Below are positions 1-14,175 of a stretch of DNA of 60,000 bases, in pieces. Within the stretch, counting starts at the first letter, position 1. Each line of letters starts with the position of its first letter. Below the pieces are notes generated by a model that was not told where the DNA came from, ran no database searches, and saw only the letters and a list, made by a program, of their open reading frames with translations. The position numbers and the translations under genes were made by a program. The DNA is from Anaeromyces robustus (taxonomy: Eukaryota > Neocallimastigomycota > Neocallimastigomycetes > Neocallimastigales > Neocallimastigaceae): contig MCFG01000047.1 of NCBI GenBank assembly GCA_002104895.1, positions 90,001 through 150,000 of the forward strand, given 5' to 3'.

Positions 1-1535
1 AGAAAAACGTAAAAAGAAACAGAAAGAAGTAGAGGAGGAAAAGAAAAGAAAAGAAGCTTTAAAAGAAGCTAAAGAAAAAGAAGCACGTGAAAAAGAAAAG
101 AAAAGACAAGAAGCAATAGCAGCAGCAAAAGAAGCGAAAGAAAAAGAAGCACGCGAAAAAGAAATACGAAAACTAAAAGAAAAAGAAGCTAAAGAAAAAG
201 AAAAACGTGAACGTCAATTACAACGTGAAAATTCGGGTAAAAATAAAAAATTAATAAATAAAAAATAAAAATAAAAAATAAATAAATTAAAAAAAAAAAA
301 TAATTCATAAAAAAAAAAATAAATAAATAAATATAAATATAAATATATTAAATTATATATACGTATTATATATATATATTTTAACCGTAATATTTTAATA
401 GTATCATCACCAGCTAAAAGAAGAAGTAATTATAAATATATATATATATATTATAATTTTATATATTAAAATAAATTTGATTTAATAACACTAAATAAAA
501 ATAATATAATATATATTTGATAATTTAAAACTTATATTTTATTTGTATTATTTTGGTTTAAATAATAAATATAATTTATTAATACTTGTCGTTTTATTCT
601 ATATTCTTTTCTATATATATATAAAAGCTCGTAAGAAAAGAAGGGTTGGTAATGAATCTGTATCTTCATCTGTTAATAATTCTGAAACAAATACACCAAC
701 ATTATCAATGCAAAAATCATTAAATGATTTACAAGAAATGTCAAATGATCCAAATAACAATATGAATGATATGAATAATATAAATAATATGAATAACAAT
801 ATGAATAATAATAATATATATTCAGGTGATATGAATGATGGTATGTATTATTCATATAAATTTAAAGAAATATACTATATAGTATAATATAATAATAAAC
901 TAATAAACCAATATATATTAATATTATGATTTATCAAAAGATAATAATTACTATGATCATCAAAATCATCCACAAAATATGGACCTTAATCAAAATCAGT
1001 ATTATAACCAAAATAGTATGAATAACAATAACAATAATAATCAACCACTGAATCAAAATGCTTTTAATCATAATAATCAAAATCAATCCAATCCAAATGA
1101 ACAATCTTATCCTTCTTATCATCCCAATATGAATGAATATGCTGATATACTTGATAATACAAATCAATTAACTATGGAAGAAAGACAATTTATTGTTGAC
1201 TTTTTGAACGGTAAAAAAGGTAAAAGAAAAAATGAGAAAAAATAAAAAATAAATATAGATATAATAATAAAAATAATAATAATTAAAAAAAATAATTAAA
1301 ATGAAATGATTAAACAATATATAATTAATTAATTAATAATTATTTATTTCATATATATATAGTTTCAAGGCCTAATGAAACTTCAAGAATTATACCATTA
1401 AACGTAGAGATTTATGATGATCCAGAAGCAAATTTATCCATTCGAGAAATTATAGAATTTGAAATGAACTTTCAGTCTGGTACTTGGAGAAAATTAAAAA
1501 AGATAAAAAAGACATTAATAAATGCTAAAGAATAA
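1..1535 (+). CDS. NELF-A-like protein, C-terminal part (5' end outside window)
   Basis: Five exons join in one frame: 2-236, 402-425, 628-840, 941-1210 and 1363-1535, with all four introns in phase 1 (a second in-phase donor lies at 1220). The visible 304 residues begin with a Lys/Glu-rich helix likely to form a coiled coil, pass through an Asn-rich linker, and end in a compact domain with the elements ERQFIVDFLNVSRPNE, a short beta stretch (PLNVEIYDD), and IIEFEMNFQSGTWRKLKK. As known for the family, the C-terminus of metazoan NELF-A (WHSC2) has the same order: LILGFMAGSRENP, a beta stretch, then a VFEMNY-TGQW-R-KKYK block. NELF-A is a subunit of the complex that holds promoter-proximal RNA polymerase II. 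The assignment rests on remembered similarity and is not a search result. The N-terminal domain would lie upstream of the window. The 24-base exon and the tiny introns are unusual but each junction preserves the frame. Confidence 0.6.
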
Positions 1536-2192
1536 GAAAAAAAAAAAAAGAGAGAGAGAGAAAGAGAAAGAAAAAAGAGAAAGAGAAATATATAAAAATA
1601 ATTAAAATAATAATCTAATAATGTGATTAAATATAAGAATAATATTATTAAGAAAAAGAAAAATAATACTAATATAATATAATATAATATAATATAATAT
1701 AATATAATATAATATTATATAACATAATATAGAAATATGATATTATCATCTTTTTATACATATATATTTAAATTTAAAGTTTTTTTGTTGTTTATCATTA
1801 ATAAAAGGTTATAAATTTATCATATCAAAAAATAAAATAAAAAAGGGGAAAAAAGTTGGAAAATAATATTTAATATTTAAATTGTGTAAATACATTACTC
1901 CCTACTAATTAAATATATTAAATATAATAAAATTAAAAAAAAAAAACAGTATTTATAAATATTAAAAAATATATATATTATTTAAAATAAAATAAAATAA
2001 AATTATAAAATATAAAATTAAACTATTCATTCTACACATAATAAATAATAAATATATAGCAATAATAATATATATCTTCACTTTTTTATAGTATTATATT
2101 CATGAAAATATACATTTATTGAACTTAATAATAAGTACAATGTTTTTGAGAAAAACTAATAATATATATATTAATATGTATATATTTTATAA
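1536..2192. other. AT-rich intergenic DNA with a TATAA microsatellite
   Basis: No coding signal is visible on either strand. A purine-rich GA tract follows the stop codon (1537-1590), and a run of TATAA repeats occupies about 1671-1712. Confidence 0.7.
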
Positions 2193-3760
2193 TACATTAT
2201 ATATAATAATTAATTTATATTATCTATTTAAATAATGTACAATGTATGCCATAGACAAAGTTAAAATTCACAAATGTTTTATTTATAATGATAATAAAAA
2301 AGTAAAAAGTTTATTTTATTAGAAATAAAATTTATCAATTTTATTAATAAAATAAAAAAATATAATAAAATAAAATAAAATAAAATAAAATAAAAAAAAA
2401 AAAAAAAAAAAAGTCAAAGATAATTTTAATTTACACCACCTTAATTTATATACATATATTAAATGAATATTATTTTTTATTAGAATAAAAAATAAAATTA
2501 AATAAAATAAAATAAAAAAAAAGTCAAAGATAATTTTAATTTACACCACCTTAATTTATATATATATATTAAATGAATATTAATTTTTAACCTTAAAAAC
2601 AATTGTTAAATTGTCTTTATATTCATATAAATTTTTTTAATTATTATTAAAACACATATAACATTTCTATATATATATATATTATAAAATACCAATATAT
2701 TTTTTTTTGTTTTTTTGTTTTTTGTTTGTCTTTATATTTATATATTTTTTTTTTAATTATTATTAAAACACATATAACATTTATATATATATATATATAT
2801 ATATATTATAAAATACCAGTATATATATATTTTTTTTTGTTTTTTGTTTTTTATTTTTTTATTTTTTGTTTTTTTATTTTTTTATTTTTATTTTATCTTC
2901 TGTTTTTTGTTTTTTGAGTATGTAAACTTTTTTTTATTATTATTATTATTATTTGATATTCCGCCCAATATAAGAATTAATTATTTTAAAAAAAAAATGA
3001 ATAGTATATTGTTAATTAAGAAAACAGTAAAAAAAAAACCTTACATAATACATTATATATATAACAATTAATTTATATTATCTATTTAAAAAATGTACAA
3101 TGTATATAATGCTGTAGACAAAGTTAAAATTCACAAATGTTTTATTTATAATGATAATAAAAAAGTAAAAAAATTTATTTTATTAGAAATAAAATAAAAA
3201 AAAAAAATAAAATAAAATAAAAAAAATAAAATAAAATAAAATAAAAAAAATAAAATAAAATAAAATAAAATAAAATAAAAAAAAAAGTCAAAGATAATTT
3301 TAATTTACACCACCTTAATTTATATATATATATTAAATGAATATTAATTTTTAACTTTAAAGACAATTATTAAATAATCTTTATATTTATATAAATTTTT
3401 TTAATTATTATTAAAACACATATAATAATATTATTATATATATATTATATCAATATATTTTTTTTGTTTTTTTGTTTTTTGTTTGTCTTTATATTTATAT
3501 ATAGATATATTTTTTAATTATTATTAAAACACATATAACATTTATATATATATATATTATAAAATACCAGTATATTTTTTTAGTTTTTTTTTTTTTGTTT
3601 TTTTTTTTTTTTTTTTATTTTGTCTTCTGTTTTTTGTTTTTTGAGTATGTAAACTTTTTTTTTTTTTTTTTTATTATTTGATATCCCGCCCACTATAAGC
3701 ATTAATTATTTAAAAAAAAATGAATAGTATATTGTTAATTAAGAAAACAGTAAAAAAAAA
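2193..3760. repeat. Tandem direct duplication of a 0.7-0.86 kb AT-rich segment
   Basis: Two consecutive copies share an ordered set of blocks. The block with TGTACAATGTAT and AGACAAAGTTAAAATTCAC is near 2236 and 3094. The block GTCAAAGATAATTTTAATTT is at 2413, 2523 and 3288. The block around CCGCCCA followed by ATGAATAGTATATTGTTAAT is near 2961 and 3684. Copy one runs about 2193-3050 and copy two about 3050-3760; they differ mainly in the lengths of A, T and TA runs. The first copy carries an extra internal duplication of about 110 bp. No open frame other than low-complexity F/Y/L/I translations is present, so this looks like non-coding repeat DNA. Confidence 0.75.
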
Positions 3761-3913
3761 AAAAAAAAAAAACTAAACATTAATTTAATAAACTTTTATT
3801 TTATTATAAATTAAATATATATATATATATGATAACTAAATGATTAAAAAATCAAATCTTATTTGATTTGGATTGTATATCTGAATTTATAAAAAATTTG
3901 TTAATTAAAAATT

Positions 3914-4087
3914 AATAAGAAATATTTAACCCAATTTTTTTATCTACAAATAAGAAATATATAACCTAATTTTTTATCTATAAATAAGAAACATATAACC
4001 TAATTTTTTATCTATAAATAAGAAACATATAACCTAATTTTTTTTTTCTATAAATAAGAAATATAAAACCTAATTTTTTTTCTATAA
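3914..4087. repeat. Five tandem copies of a 33-36 bp unit
   Basis: The unit reads approximately AATAAGAAACATATAACC then TAATTTTTTATCTATA and is present five times in head-to-tail order, with differences mainly in the T-run length. It is a minisatellite with no coding content. Confidence 0.8.
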
Positions 4088-4627
4088 AATTTAGATATAC
4101 ATTCTAATAAAATTATTTGTTTTTATATATATATATATATTCATTATTATTTAAAATTTATAATATATATAAATATTGTGTAATAAATATAAATAAAAAA
4201 CAAATATAAGACAATGTTAGTATAATTAACATATTTAAGTGGTATTTATATATTTATATACTTTTTATTAATCAATATTTATATAGATTTTTTTATAAAA
4301 CTGTTCATTTAATTAATGTTGTATTTTTGAATATATGATATAATTGATCAATCATATTATGTTTAATACAATAATATATACATATGTATATGTACATGTT
4401 TATTTTAATTATATTTTATTTATTTAATTAATAAATAGGAAATAAAATAATAATAATTAAAAATATGAAAATAATAATTAAAAAACATGAAAATAATAAT
4501 AAAAAGAATGAAAAAAAAAAGATTAAAAAAAAAGTAAATATTACTTCACATCAATTATATATACATTGGCTTGTATATTATTTGTATTTTTATTGTTTTT
4601 TCTCTTATTATCATTTATTCATATCAT

Positions 4628-4722
<95 letters not shown>

Positions 4723-5572
4723 TCCATCTATTATTTATTTATTATCTATTTATTTATTTTTATTATTATATTATTATATTATATTATATATATATTTTCT
4801 TATTTTATTCAATTTACTATTGTTCTTGTTATTTCTATTTTATTTACATTTCAAAATAAAGCATATTTATTCAATATTTTTTGCAATAACATATTAATAT
4901 TTATATAAATATTAGAATTCAAAATTAAAATTATCATTTATTCTCATGTACAAAATCTATTTAATATATTTTTGACTTTGTATTATAATTTATGGCTAAC
5001 TTTGTTATAATAACTTAAATAATATAATATATTTAATATGAAATTATCCATAAAAACATATAATATTTCAATAATATTTATTATGAAAATAAAAAAATTG
5101 AAAAAAAAAAAATTTTTTTTTAATATATTGAAATATAATTATTATATATATAATATAAATTAATAATTTATATAAATAAAAAAAAATTATTTATCAAACA
5201 AAAAAAAAAAAAAAAAAAGCACATTAAAACTATTATTGCATCTATTTATCCATAAAAAAAATTAATCCAAAAAAAAGTCTCGCCGTTATAATTATTCCAA
5301 ATTCTTAAATTATGATAAAACAATATATATTAATAATATTAAGTTTAATAAACATAATTTAATCTTTATTTTACTTTTTAAACATTGATTAAATTAAAAT
5401 ATATAAAATCTAATTTTTTTAATAAAATAAAAAAAATATTATCATAATTAAATCTATAATAATAATAATAATAATAATTATACAATTAATTAAATGTATT
5501 AAAAAATTTTGTTTTTGTATGAAAAATTTTTATAAAAAAATTTTTAATATATATATATTTTTTTTGGGAGAG
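4088..5572. other. AT-rich intergenic DNA with a TTTA array
   Basis: A (TTTA)n microsatellite of about 96 bp spans 4627-4722. Because four-base repeats read open in all frames, long frames here are artefacts. No gene is seen in the remainder. Confidence 0.7.
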
Positions 5573-6602
5573 TTGCATTTCGCAATGTTGCATTTCGCAA
5601 TGGGGCGCATGACAAAGATTTGTAGGTTGCATTTCGCAATGTTGCATTTCGCAATGTTGCAATTCGCAATGTTGCATTTCGCAATGGGGCGCATAATTGT
5701 ATAAATAATTAAATAAATAAAAATATAATATAAAGAATTATTTATTTAATAATATTTTTTTAGTTAATAATATTTTTATTTAATGATTTAATAATATTAA
5801 ATATTTTTTTAATATTGAATTTTTTTTAGTATTTTAATAATATTTTATTTATTTTTTTTATTTAATGATATTGAATATTTCTTCATTATTTTTTTTTATT
5901 TAATAATTTAATAATATTGAATATTTCTTCATTATTTTTTATTTAATTAATATTGAATATTTTTTGAATATTTTTTTTATTTAATAATTTAATAATATTG
6001 AATATTTTTTTTAATATTTCAAATCAAAATAATTTTATGAAAATATTTAATTTTATAATGAATTTTTATTTTTATATTTTTTTTTTGTAAATAAGTAATT
6101 AATAAAAAAATATTTATTTATTTATTTGTTTCTTTTCTTTATTCTAAAATTTATATTATTTTTTTTATTTATTATTTGTTATCGTCTTTTTAATAAAAAT
6201 ACATATATAATACTGTTATATTATTTATTATCTTTTATTTTATTTATTATTATTCATTTATCAAAAAAATTATATAAATATATTTAATTTTATAATAAGT
6301 TTTTTTTTTTTTAATTTTTTTACTTTATTTTTTTTTTGTTAAGTAATTAATAAGAAAAGAAATATTTATTTATTTATTTGTTTATTTTCTATTCATTTAT
6401 TTATATATATATTTTTTATTTATTTATTTAATTTTTTTAAATTCTATTTTATTTTATTTCATAACGTGGCTTTCATAATTTGTGTTAAAAAATTTTTCAT
6501 TTTTTTATTTGTTTTTTATGCGCCTCATTGCAAAAATTTAATATGCGCCCCATATCATATTGCGAAATGCAACATTGCGAAATGCAACATTGCGAAATGC
6601 AA
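5573..6602. mobile_element. Foldback-like element with iteron-built inverted ends
   Basis: The left end (5573-5694) holds six copies of a 13-base hairpin iteron TTGCATTTCGCAA (one variant with CAATT), at 5573, 5588, 5627, 5642, 5657 and 5672, plus two copies of TGGGGCGCAT. The right end (6518-6602) has the reverse complement: ATGCGCC motifs at 6518 and 6543 followed by three iterons at 6560, 6575 and 6590. The ends therefore form an inverted repeat about 1.03 kb apart, each made of short tandem repeats, which is the known layout of foldback transposons. The interior (5700-6517) is AT-rich with its own partial duplications (for example around 6052-6160 and 6291-6400) and codes for nothing visible, so the element would be non-autonomous. 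No clear target-site duplication was found. Confidence 0.6.
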
Positions 6603-8400
6603 CACATTCATTTTTTTTATATATCTATTTTTTATGTTTATAAATCATTTTTTAAATATTTAATGAAAATTATTCATTTTTTAAATATAATTTATGTGTC
6701 TTTTCCATATTTTTTATTTAATTATTTTATTAACTTTTTAGAATAAATATTGGATTAGGATTAATTTATTTTTTTTTAATTACTTTGATTTAATTTAAAA
6801 ATGTATCCAATTCTATTAACATTTAATTATATCAATTATAATTTTTTATAATAATACAATATGTAAAATATAAATTTATTAATTAATTGTAAAAAATGTC
6901 AATGTATCAATGTATTGTACATAAAATATTAAAACATAAAAATTAAGAATTCTTGAATTTTATTGGATGATCTAATTTTTATGATTTTAATAAGTGTTAC
7001 AAATGAATTTTAATAATTATAATTCCTATATAAGGAAAAATTTAATTAAATTTTATTTTTTATTTTGTGTTCATAAAATAAATGTTTTTTAAAAATAAAT
7101 CTATGAGAAATTTTCATTTTTAATTTAAAATTACTCTAAAAACTTATTTTAATTAAAAATTATTATAAACTAACCTTTATAAACTATTAAGATGAAGATT
7201 ATGTTATAGAAAGGAAAAACTTTTAAATAACAAGGATTTATATAAATTTTTTAAGATAATTAATAATATTTACATGTCCTAAAAATTTTATAATTAAAAA
7301 TAATAATTATGATAATATTATTATATAATAATATTATGATAATACTTATTTTTAATTAAAAATATCAAAAAAGACATTTATAAGATGTGTTACAGCAAGA
7401 TGCTTTAAAAAAGTCTGTGGAGTATTTAAACAAATATTTTATTTTTCGATTAATATTTTAAAAGTAACTATATAAATACATTATCATTAACTATTTTAAG
7501 AATCATTGCTAAAAATATTAAAAAGTATTTATCTTTTATTTTTCTTTACAATGATAATAACTTTATGAAAGTTCAGAAAAATTTTATTACAAAATTTTTT
7601 TATTTTGAATTTCTTTTATTTACATGTATTTATTTAACAATAACACTTTTAAAAATGTAAATTTTTAATAGTAATTTTAATTACGTAATACAATTACTTT
7701 TGTTTGGATAGCTCTTGTTTTTAATTTTTAAATATAAATTTAAACTTGTAGTAGAATTATTATATATATTGAATTTCAAAAATAATAAAATACTTATTTT
7801 CATTAATTAAAAAAAATTAATTATATTATATTATATATTTAATATATAAATAAATATACATAACAATATTTATAAAATATTTATCGATTTAATTTATATA
7901 TTAGTGTTTTTAAAAAAGGAAGATTTTTATTATTTTCTTCTTCTTTTTTTTTTTTTTTTGTTTTAAAAAAAATATATATGCGGACAATGAAGTCACATCT
8001 TTAATTTTATTGGTTAATATTTTATATTATTTTATAATGTATATTACAAATATTTACATTTAAATTTTTGAAAATTTTTTAAAAAAAAAAATATAAAAAA
8101 TATTACATACATTGTCACAATATATTATTATTTAATTAAATTATTTATTTATATATTAAATTATATTGATTTATTAAAATATCATATATTTTGATTATAT
8201 TGAATTTTTCATTAAAAAAAAATTCAATAAAAACATAAAAAAAAAAAATTCTATAAGAAACAAAAAGTATAACAAAAATAAAAATAAAAATAAAAAACTT
8301 TATATAAATATTTAAAAATTAAATTAAAAAAGAAAAAACTGTTAAAATAAGTGAATAAAAAATATAAAATATTAATAAAAAATTTTAAATATAATATGTA
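6603..8400. other. AT-rich intergenic DNA, no gene seen
   Basis: Nothing interpretable was found beyond small inverted repeats (for example around 7300-7360) and homopolymer runs. Confidence 0.6.
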
Positions 8401-8485
8401 GGCCTCTTTCGGTTCTTATCTGAAAATATACTGTAGAAGTGTGTGGGTTTGAGGCAAAATCCTCTGGCTCACTGTAGTCGCAAAT
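8400..8485 (+). ncRNA. Candidate small structured RNA in a GC-richer island
   Basis: Within very AT-rich DNA this stretch is conspicuously mixed in composition and folds into two hairpins. The first has TTTCGG (8407-8412) pairing with CTGAAA (8420-8425) around a 7-base loop. The second pairs 8443-8454 with 8461-8472 over 12 positions with one mismatch and a 6-base loop. An ACA trinucleotide follows at about 8488, as in box H/ACA RNAs, but the hairpins are short for that class. The first loop and the bases after it faintly recall U2 snRNA stem II, but no Sm site or branchpoint-recognition sequence is seen. It could equally be a relic of a repeat. The strand is chosen only from the H/ACA resemblance. 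Confidence 0.3.
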
Positions 8486-10960
8486 TACATGTTTATTTGT
8501 TTATTTATTTTTTATTTGCTTATTTATTTTATCTTTTATATATATATATATTTTTTTATTTATTAACTTATTTATTTATTTATTTATTTATTTATTACAA
8601 TAAGATAAATAAATTTTATTGGTTAAAAAACTATACAAAAATCTTATTTTTATACATAAAATTTTTTTTTAATTTATTATATTTAATATGTGTTAATATA
8701 TTATATTTATATTATTTATATTTTAGTTTTATTATTATTAACCATCTAAACAAACAAGCAAAATATAAAATAAAAATAAAAATATGTATATATACAAGTC
8801 AACTTCTTTAGTAAATAAAAGTACATCACTAAAGCTTTAATATTTTTAATGTAATATTATTATCTATTTATTATTTTCATTTATTTATTGAATTTTTTAT
8901 TGAATTGTTTTATTATTATAGATAATATTAATTTTATTATAATTTTTTTTTTTATGTTTCTAATCTGTTAATATTTTTGTATTTAATTAAAATAGTAAAT
9001 AAATACGTCGTTAAAGTTTAACAATGTATGTATTTGTATCTTTTAATTATTTTCAATTATATATTTAAGCAATAATTACATTAATTAATTATTATAAGAA
9101 TTAATTTATAGTCTAAATTGTTTAAGGTTTTCATTATTATTTATTTAAATATTCTATTTTCTTTATTTTTTTTTTTAATTTATACTTAAACGAAAACTAT
9201 TGGTTTTAAATATACAAAAAAAAAAAAAAAAGAAAAGAAAAATACATTACACCTTAACCTTATTAAACTTAATATATCAACAATATAACTTAATATTACA
9301 TTTTGTAATAAAAGAAATATATATAATATATATAATAACACCAGAATAATAATTATAATAGTAGAGAATAATAGGAGTAGTAATAATAGTAAGTAATAAT
9401 AATAGATAATAGCAATAATTATTAATAACAAATAATAAGAATAGTAACACAATAAAATAATTTGGATTATTTTTTTTATAATTATTTAGGAATATAATAA
9501 TAATTTATAGTAATAAAATATATATAATAATAGAATATCTTTTAGCTCTGATTTCATAATTAAAATTATTTATAATATTTAAGGATATAGTATATAATTG
9601 TAATTTTTATTGATAAATAAATTAGAATAGAGAGAGGGGGGATAAAACCATTTATCTATAAATTAATTAACTTCTGGACATAATCATTAAAATAATAACT
9701 TTTATTAATAATTTTTGTAATATAAAAGAATGTAAAAAAATTTTTAACTAGATATTTATAGTTTTACATTAATAAATTATTTTTTCAAATTAAACCATGA
9801 ATATTTTCATTGTATTATATTTCAAATATTATCTATATATATTATATATGAAATTTTCTTTGTTTGATTCACATTCTTTCCCTATATATATTATATGACT
9901 TAATATTAGTTATTATAAAAAGAAAATATTCCTACTATCTTTAAATTTTTTTATTATAATAATTATATATATATATTTGTTCGAAATTATTGCAAAATAC
10001 TATTATTCTTATTATAAATATTAAATAAACAAAAAGTGATAAAATGAAAAATAAATAACTAAATAAATAATATGAATGAATAAGTTATATAATATTCAAT
10101 CTTTATAATAATTATTTTTTTTTACTTTCTTTACTACTTTCTTTTTAATTAATAATTTAATTATAAAAATATTACATGGAACTTTTATATAACATCATAT
10201 CTACATATAATAAAAAATTTATTTCTATACTATATTACACCTCTTCATTTTTATCTCTATATTATTAATAATTTATAAAACGTCATATTTTTTTAATTGT
10301 CCTAATAATGTTATCGTTTGACTTATGTTATTTTATATTATACATCATTTCTATACTTCTTTTCTTTTTATATTTATTATTTATATATTTTTTAAAAATA
10401 TTAATAAAAAAAAGTCTATTGAATTCAGACTTAGAATTTTATTATTCTAATTTCATTAAAAAAAATTATAAAACAAACATATTTATATATATATATATAA
10501 ACATAAAAATATGATTATGATAATATTGTGATTCATTATTATTTAATATTTATAAATTTATTCCTTTATTTTTTTTTTTCGTTTTATTTTGATTGCTTTA
10601 AATTATAACTATTTTTTTTATTTTGTTTTATTTTATTTAGTTTTTCATTTCTTATTCATTTTTAAAACTCTTATTATTGAATATTAATATTTATTATTTA
10701 ATTTTATTATAATGAATATATAATTTCCATATTTTTTATGTCTGTTAATACATGTTATTTAAATTAAAAACTCTTTCAATATTTACTTACTCTTTTCAAC
10801 TGACTGCAAAAAAGTATTATCAACAAATAATATGATAACTAATAATAATAAATATTACATTTATTACTATTAAAGAATGTTATAGTTTCTTTTGATATAA
10901 TAATAATAATAATAATAATAATAGTTAATAATAAATAATAATAATAATATAATTATTCTT

Positions 10961-10992
<32 letters not shown>

Positions 10993-13900
10993 CCTTTTTT
11001 TTTTCAATAGTTATAATATATTAATTATTATGTAATATATATTGATTTTATATAAAAATATTTATTAAATTGTAATTTACAATTTTTTTTATATTTTTTT
11101 TTTATTTTTTTTATAATCTTATCTCATATTCCAATAATAATAATATTTTATAGATTTGTATATAATACAATTAAACGAAATACATATTATGTTTATTATA
11201 TAATAATTATATATTATATATATTTATACATAATATATTAATTTAATAGTTAATATATTAATTATTAGAATATTTTTACTTATAAAGCATTATTAATATT
11301 ATTATAATAAATATGAAAAAAAAAATTTAATATTATTATAATAAATATGAAAAAAAAATTAATATTATTATTATATTTATTTTTATTATTGTTAATATTA
11401 ATGGTATAATCCATATATAATTTTTTCCTTTTTTTGTTTTAATCTATGTCATATATATTGTTTTAATTGATATAGTATATTATTAATATATTAATATATT
11501 AGCATATAATATATTTGAATTTATATAGAAAATAAATTAATTTCATAATTTATTAAAAAAAATATAAACTTTTTCTATGAACATTAATTTAAAAGAGATT
11601 CTCTTTATATCGAAGAATAAGTAGAGGTTGAATAATAGTTTTTTTTAATAATTATACTTATATCTATTATAATATTTTTTGTTCTATAATAATATCTAAA
11701 TAATAATATTAGTTTCATTCTGATAATTATATTGTATTATAATAATTAACTGAAAAGTACAAGTCAGTATTCCCTTTTTCTATAATTATCAATTTATTAA
11801 GTAGAAATGAATTCAATAACAAATATACTTTTATATATTTAATATATATTATATTAATGTTATTTCATATTGTTATTCATATGTATTCATACAATGTATT
11901 CTCATATTTTAATATTTTTATTTTTATTTTTATTTATATTTATATAATAATAATGATGTTCATTTAATATATATATAACGAAATAAAAAAAACTTGTTAA
12001 TATTATGTAATTGTTTTTGTATAGAAATATATATATATTTACATTTATTTTTAAAGATTTACATCATAATACATTATTAAAAATTTAAACTTTTTAAAGT
12101 AATTTTTTCATCAATATTTCTATTTCAATGAATTTTATTGTTAAATAATATTAATAAAAAATAAAATAAAATAAAATAAAATATAATCATTAATATTATT
12201 TATGTTAAATCTAAATATTTCTAATATATTATATACAAATAATGTAAATAAATTGTTAAATTTAATATATAGCGTTTTATTATATTTTACTTTACTTTTT
12301 TATAAAATAACATTTCTATTTACATTTATATTAATTATTATTTAGTGATTAATACAATTATAAATAAACGAATTAAACTATTTAAAATTTATATTATATA
12401 ATTATTATTCATTCTGTTTAATACATAATAATAAATATGAATTAATCTTTCAATACATATAAATAGAAAAATTTATTTATTTAGAATTATTAATATATAT
12501 TATGATAATTTACATTATTTTTTAATATTTTAATATATAATGATAACAAAAAAAAAAAAAAAGATTTCTATTATTGTTTAAATAAAAATAATAAAGTATA
12601 AAAAATAAGTGATATTATTTTAAATTTCAATACTAAGAAAAACACTTAACATATTTTTTTTCTATTATATATTAGTAATTTTTATAACATATATGAATAA
12701 ATAATATAATTTATATATCTTTATTATATATTAAATATAATAATGATTTTTAATTTGTCACTAATGGTCAACCTTTTATATATTAATATGTATATGATAT
12801 TAAAGATATTTCAATACTTTTTCAATATTTTTTTTATCAATATATTAAATATGCGTTTTTATAAAAATAACATTTTATATTATTCATATTTTATTACTAT
12901 TATTATTAGTATTAATTACACTTCTATGACTATTATTATATTAATGTATAATATTATATAAAACTTTCACATTAGTTCTTACACTTTAATTAAAATATAT
13001 AAAACTGAAAATATATAAAACTGACTTGTATATAACTTAAAATATAAATATGTTATAATATATTATAATATATTATAACATATAAAATCAATTGAAATTA
13101 TTAATATAAAAGCAATATACATTATTAAATATAAGTAATAGATATTAAATATTAAATATTAAATATTAAATAGCGAATAAAACTATTAAAATATAAAGTA
13201 AGTAGTTAAAAAAAAAAAAAAAAAAAAAGAATAAAATTTTTTATTAATATTATATTATATTACTAATTATATAGTGTAATTTAATTTATGTATATTAATT
13301 TGATAAAGAAATGAATTATATATTATATAATATAAATATATTAGTAGTATATTAAAGAAAGAAAATGATGATGATTTATAAAAAATATTTTATGTTCAAG
13401 TATAAAAATTTTTATAATTTTTTAACTTTCAATATATTATATAATATATTAATTCTATTTAATAAAATATATTTAAAAATGTATATAATATATTATTTAT
13501 ATATAAACATATATTAGTTATATAATTAAATATTTAAATTTAATTACCACAAAAAAAAATTATAAAAAATTTACCTTAAAAAAAAGAAATATTATTTCAC
13601 TATTATTTTTATGCTATACATGCAGTAGTATAAATAAAAGAGTTGGTACTAATGAAAGTTTTATTTTTTTTTTTCATTATTATATTATTATCATTTTTTA
13701 GATAATAAAAATAAAAATAAAAATAAAAAACAAAATAAAATAAAATAAAATAAAATAAAATATTATATTATATTAATAATATTTTAAATATCTGTAATTA
13801 ATATATTTAATATATAAAAATATATATTTAGTTATATAGAATTAACAAATATATTTTAGCTTAATTATGTCTGAATTTTAAAATATTAAAATCTATATTT

Positions 13901-14143
13901 TAAAAAAAAATAGTGATATATCAAATAAAGCAATTGACCATAAATTGACATTTTAATATAATATGTAATTATTATTAATATATATTGTCATAAATAATTT
14001 GATTCTCGCCTTTTCTTTTTTTTTTTAATAAATAAATACATTCATATACAAAACAATGAAGTATTCAATATTAAATACATTATAAAATTAAAAAATTACA
14101 TTAATTTATTCTATAATAATAAAATACTAAAATACATATTATA

Positions 14144-14175
<32 letters not shown>

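Noticed and set aside
4465-4908. Open frame of 147 codons
   Set aside because: It consists of translated (TTTA)n and AT-rich DNA; two other frames are open over the same bases for the same reason.
5573-5694. CRISPR-like repeat array
   Set aside because: The repeats are nearly contiguous without unique spacers, occur inverted at 6518-6602, and the organism is eukaryotic.
8407-8440. U2 snRNA gene
   Set aside because: A loop TTCTTAT and a following AATAT-ACTG resemble U2 stem II, but the branchpoint-recognition sequence, the Sm site and the downstream stems are missing.
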